Positions 61,067-64,000 of a stretch of DNA of 64,000 nt are shown one piece after another. Numbering within the stretch: position 1 is the stretch's first letter; every line of letters begins with the position of its first letter. The stretch lies in contig JALNYT010000002.1 in NCBI GenBank assembly GCA_023229685.1, positions 558,001 to 622,000 of the forward strand, given 5' to 3'. Made by a program: the position numbers and the translations under genes. The notes beneath the pieces were generated by a model. The model made no database searches, was not told where the DNA came from, and saw only the letters and a program-made list of their open reading frames with translations. The stretch is from Sulfuritalea sp. (GTDB taxonomy: Bacteria; Pseudomonadota; Gammaproteobacteria; Burkholderiales; Rhodocyclaceae).

Positions 61067-63006
61067 CTCCCGAACTCGGACACTTCGCCCTCATTCTCGC
61101 CTTCGTCGTATCCCTGCTGCAGGGCGTGGTGCCGCTGGTCGGCGCGCAGCGCGGGCAGGCGCAATGGATCGCCCTGGCGCGGCCGGCGGCGCAAACCCAA
61201 TTCCTGCTGGTTGCGATTGCCTTCGGCTGTCTGGCGCAGAGTTTTCTCAGCAACGATTTCTCGGTGAGCTACGTCGCCCAGCATTCCAATACCCAGTTGC
61301 CGAAGATGTACCAGTTCGCCGCAGTATGGGGGGGCCACGAGGGCTCCCTGCTGCTGTGGATGCTGATGCTCACCGGCTGGGGTGCCGCCGTATCAGTGGC
61401 CTCGCGCCAGTTGCCGGAGGTGATGGTGGCACGCGTGCTCGCCGTGATGGGACTGATCGGTATCGGTTTGCTGGCCTTCATCCTGTTCACGTCCAACCCC
61501 TTCGACCGTTTGTTGCCGGCCGCCATGGAAGGACGTGACCTCAACCCACTGTTGCAGGATCCCGGCCTGGTCTTCCATCCGCCGATGCTCTACATGGGTT
61601 ATGTCGGCTTCTCGGTCGCCTTCGCCTTCGCCATTGCGGCGCTGATTTCCGGCCGGCTCGATGCGGCGTGGGCGCGCTGGTCGCGGCCGTGGACCACGGC
61701 GGCATGGGTCTTCCTCACGCTCGGCATTGCGCTGGGTAGCTGGTGGGCGTATTACGAACTGGGCTGGGGCGGCTGGTGGTTCTGGGATCCGGTGGAAAAT
61801 GCATCCTTCATGCCCTGGCTGGTGGGCACGGCGCTGATTCATTCGCTGGCCGTGACGGAGAAACGGGGCGCTTTCAAGAACTGGACCGTGCTGCTGGCCA
61901 TCGCGGCGTTTTCGCTCTCGTTGCTGGGTACCTTCCTGGTTCGTTCCGGCGTCCTGACATCGGTCCATGCCTTCGCTTCGGATCCGCGGCGCGGGATATT
62001 CATTCTGGTGCTGCTGGCGGTCGTGGTCGGCAGTTCGCTGACGCTGTTTGCCTGGCGGGCGCCGAAGGTCAATGCCGGCGGCAGCTTCGGCCTGGTTTCG
62101 CGCGAAACCATGTTGCTGATGAACAACGTGCTGCTGGTGGTCGCCGCCGGCAGCGTGCTGCTGGGAACCCTTTATCCGCTGATCATCGACGCGCTGAACC
62201 TGGGCAAGCTTTCGGTAGGGCCGCCCTATTTCAATTCGGTCTTCGTCCCGGTCATGGTGCCGCTGCTGCTGCTGATGGCCGTTGGCCCACTGGCGCACTG
62301 GAAGCACGCCGACCTCAAGGCCATTGCGCGCCGCCTGCGGGTGAGCATGGTATTGGCCGTCATCGCCGGTATCGCCCTGCCCCTGTTGATGGGGGCATGG
62401 ACGCCGCTCACCGCGATGAGTTCATTGCTGGCGGTGTGGATCACCGCCAGCGGTGTCTTCCAGATCATCGACCGCACCAGGACGGGCAAGCCTTCCGCTT
62501 CATTCTGGGGCATGCAGCTGGCACACTTTGGAATCGCCGTATTTGTCATCGGTGTGTCGATGGTCGGCGGCTATCAGGAGGAGAAGGACGTCCGCATGGA
62601 GCCGGGCGACACCGTGCATGTCGGCGGCTACGGCTTTCGCCTGATGGGGGTGACAGAGGCCCCCGGACCCAACTACCGAGCTTCTGTAGGTAGCGTCGAG
62701 GTGTCGAAGGACGGTCGCATGCTAATGACTTTGCATCCCGAAAAGCGCAACTATTTCTCGTCGCAGATGCCGATGACAGAAGCCGCGATCGACGCCGGAT
62801 TCACGCGGGATGTTTATGTTTCACTTGGCGAGCCGCTCGACAAAATGGGCGCCTGGAGCGTGCGGGTCTACTACAAGCCCTTCGTCGACTGGATCTGGAG
62901 TGGCGCCCTGTTGATGGGCCTCGGCGGCTTCATCGCCATGCTGGACCGTCGCTACCGGCTGCGGGTCAGAGCCGGCGTCCGCATCCCTGGGGGGGTTCCG
63001 GCGTGA
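61063..63006 (+). CDS. ccmF: Cytochrome c heme lyase CcmF
   Basis: A 647-residue membrane protein with many helices and the WWD motif WGGWWFWDPVENASFMPW. It attaches heme to apocytochromes with CcmH. Length fits E. coli CcmF (647). Confidence 0.97.
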   Translation: MTPELGHFALILAFVVSLLQGVVPLVGAQRGQAQWIALARPAAQTQFLLVAIAFGCLAQSFLSNDFSVSYVAQHSNTQLPKMYQFAAVWGGHEGSLLLWMLMLTGWGAAVSVASRQLPEVMVARVLAVMGLIGIGLLAFILFTSNPFDRLLPAAMEGRDLNPLLQDPGLVFHPPMLYMGYVGFSVAFAFAIAALISGRLDAAWARWSRPWTTAAWVFLTLGIALGSWWAYYELGWGGWWFWDPVENASFMPWLVGTALIHSLAVTEKRGAFKNWTVLLAIAAFSLSLLGTFLVRSGVLTSVHAFASDPRRGIFILVLLAVVVGSSLTLFAWRAPKVNAGGSFGLVSRETMLLMNNVLLVVAAGSVLLGTLYPLIIDALNLGKLSVGPPYFNSVFVPVMVPLLLLMAVGPLAHWKHADLKAIARRLRVSMVLAVIAGIALPLLMGAWTPLTAMSSLLAVWITASGVFQIIDRTRTGKPSASFWGMQLAHFGIAVFVIGVSMVGGYQEEKDVRMEPGDTVHVGGYGFRLMGVTEAPGPNYRASVGSVEVSKDGRMLMTLHPEKRNYFSSQMPMTEAAIDAGFTRDVYVSLGEPLDKMGAWSVRVYYKPFVDWIWSGALLMGLGGFIAMLDRRYRLRVRAGVRIPGGVPA

Positions 63007-63587
63007 AGCGTTTCCTGATTCCGCTGGCCGCGTTTTTCGTCCTGGTGATTTTTCTTGCCATCGGCCTGACCCGTGATCCGCACGATGTGCCCTCGCCGCT
63101 GAAGGACAAGCCGGCGCCCGCATTCACGTTGCCGCAGCTGGCCGCGGCCGACAAGAACTTTTCGCCGGCGGACATGGTGGGCAAGGTCTGGCTGCTTAAC
63201 GTATGGTCTTCGTGGTGCGTCTCCTGCCGAGCCGAGCATCCGGTGCTGGTGGCCTTTGCCAATCAGAGCAAGCTGCCCCTCGTCGGTTTGAGCTACAAGG
63301 AAGTCCGCGGCGACAGTGACATCGATGCAGGCAAGCTGTCAGCGGACGACGAACTGAGATTGACGCGCCGCCGTGCCAGCGCATGGCTGGCCGAGCGCGG
63401 CAATCCCTATACCACGGTGGCGCTGGACGTCGACGGCCGCGTCGGCATCGACTACGGTGTCTATGGCGTACCGGAGACCTATGTCATCGACAAGACCGGC
63501 ATGATTCGCATGAAGCACACCGGTCCGATCACGTCGGAATCACTGAAAAAGCAGATCCTGCCACTGGTCGCGGAGTTGTCGAAATGA
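63003..63587 (+). CDS. ccmG: Thiol:disulfide interchange protein CcmG/DsbE
   Basis: A 194-residue membrane-anchored thioredoxin. The active site is WSSWCVSCRAEHP (WCxxC) and the conserved GVYGVPETYVID follows. It reduces the CXXCH cysteines of apocytochrome c. The GTG start overlaps the ccmF stop. Confidence 0.96.
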   Translation: MKRFLIPLAAFFVLVIFLAIGLTRDPHDVPSPLKDKPAPAFTLPQLAAADKNFSPADMVGKVWLLNVWSSWCVSCRAEHPVLVAFANQSKLPLVGLSYKEVRGDSDIDAGKLSADDELRLTRRRASAWLAERGNPYTTVALDVDGRVGIDYGVYGVPETYVIDKTGMIRMKHTGPITSESLKKQILPLVAELSK

Positions 63588-64000
63588 AGCTGCGTAGCTT
63601 ATTGGTCTGTTGCGCCCTGATGTTCACCGGCGCGGCAATGGCGAAGGAAGCGGCGCCGATGGCGGCCGATGTGGAAGTGGAAAAGCGCATGGTGGCTATC
63701 AGCGAAGAGCTTCGCTGCCTGGTTTGCCAGAACGAATCGCTCGCCGGTTCGCATGCCGAACTGGCGCAGGACCTGCGTCGCGAGATTCGCAAGATGATCG
63801 GCGAAGGCAAGACGGACAAGGAAATTCTCGACTTCATGGTTGCCCGCTACGGCGATTTTGTGCGCTACCGGCCGCCGATGAAACCGACCACCTGGCTGCT
63901 CTGGGGCGGACCCTTTCTGCTGATGGCCGGCGGCATCGCTGCGCTGATTGCATTTCTCCGGCGGCGCGCCAAAGAAGCCGCTGCACCCGAACTTTCCGAA
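63584..64000 (+). CDS. ccmH: Cytochrome c maturation protein CcmH (partial)
   Basis: 139 codons are visible; the stop lies beyond the window. A signal peptide (to about AAMA) precedes the redox motif LRCLVCQNESLAGS and one C-terminal membrane segment (TTWLLWGGPFLLMAGGIAAL). CcmH works with CcmG and CcmF on apocytochrome thiols. The short, single-domain form suggests a separate CcmI follows. Confidence 0.95.
   Translation, partial: MKLRSLLVCCALMFTGAAMAKEAAPMAADVEVEKRMVAISEELRCLVCQNESLAGSHAELAQDLRREIRKMIGEGKTDKEILDFMVARYGDFVRYRPPMKPTTWLLWGGPFLLMAGGIAALIAFLRRRAKEAAAPELSE

Overview
The window is a high-GC betaproteobacterial chromosome segment, most like a Rhodocyclales/Sterolibacteriaceae-type relative. 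This rests on gene content and order: cytochrome c4 / engB / hemB, argB-slmA, aspS next to DUF502 and FmdB genes, a CNP1-like protein next to coq7 and rppH, and a System I (ccmABCDEFGH) cytochrome c maturation operon. No species can be named from the sequence alone.

Bases 1-33,000 are conserved chromosome. In order they carry: korAB (2-oxoacid:ferredoxin oxidoreductase, korB cut by the window edge); a peroxiredoxin-glutaredoxin fusion beside a dihydrolipoamide-dehydrogenase-like flavoprotein; thrH-purU; hemA-plsB-prfA-prmC; a bacteriohemerythrin; cytochrome c4 divergent from engB; a predicted small RNA between engB and hemB; slmA-argB; a small heat-shock protein; aspS with a secreted barnase-like RNase, a barstar and nudB; a DUF502-fmdB-pilD-pilC block; corC-like/ccsA-like genes divergent from ffh; a lytic transglycosylase and proS; then rppH-CNP1-coq7 and an OsmC protein.

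Two tRNA-Lys genes (TTT, CTT) follow at 33,158-33,332. The 3' half of the CTT gene is repeated at 39,141 and 55,768, which marks two islands inserted in tandem. Island 1 (about 5.8 kb) has a tyrosine integrase, a small helix-turn-helix protein, an HUH-type replication initiator and a complete BamHI-like type II restriction-modification system with controller protein and C-boxes. Island 2 (about 16.6 kb) has its integrase at the far end, a long minus-strand operon of phage/plasmid type (ParB-like, SF2 helicase, Toprim primase, DUF1376 and many unknown small proteins), a decayed terminase small subunit, and a left-end cargo block (unknown + HEPN-type protein, and a zinc-ribbon protein with a deoxyribosyltransferase/TIR-like domain) that looks like defence cargo. 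Both islands carry an intrinsic terminator just after the tRNA CCA end. The original chromosomal tRNA terminator is now stranded beyond the right-hand repeat at 55,823.

After the islands the chromosome resumes with a small DNA-binding protein, a polytopic membrane protein, an EamA transporter and ccmABCDEFGH, the last gene cut by the window end. The Ccm system would mature the c-type cytochromes, including the cytochrome c4 encoded here.
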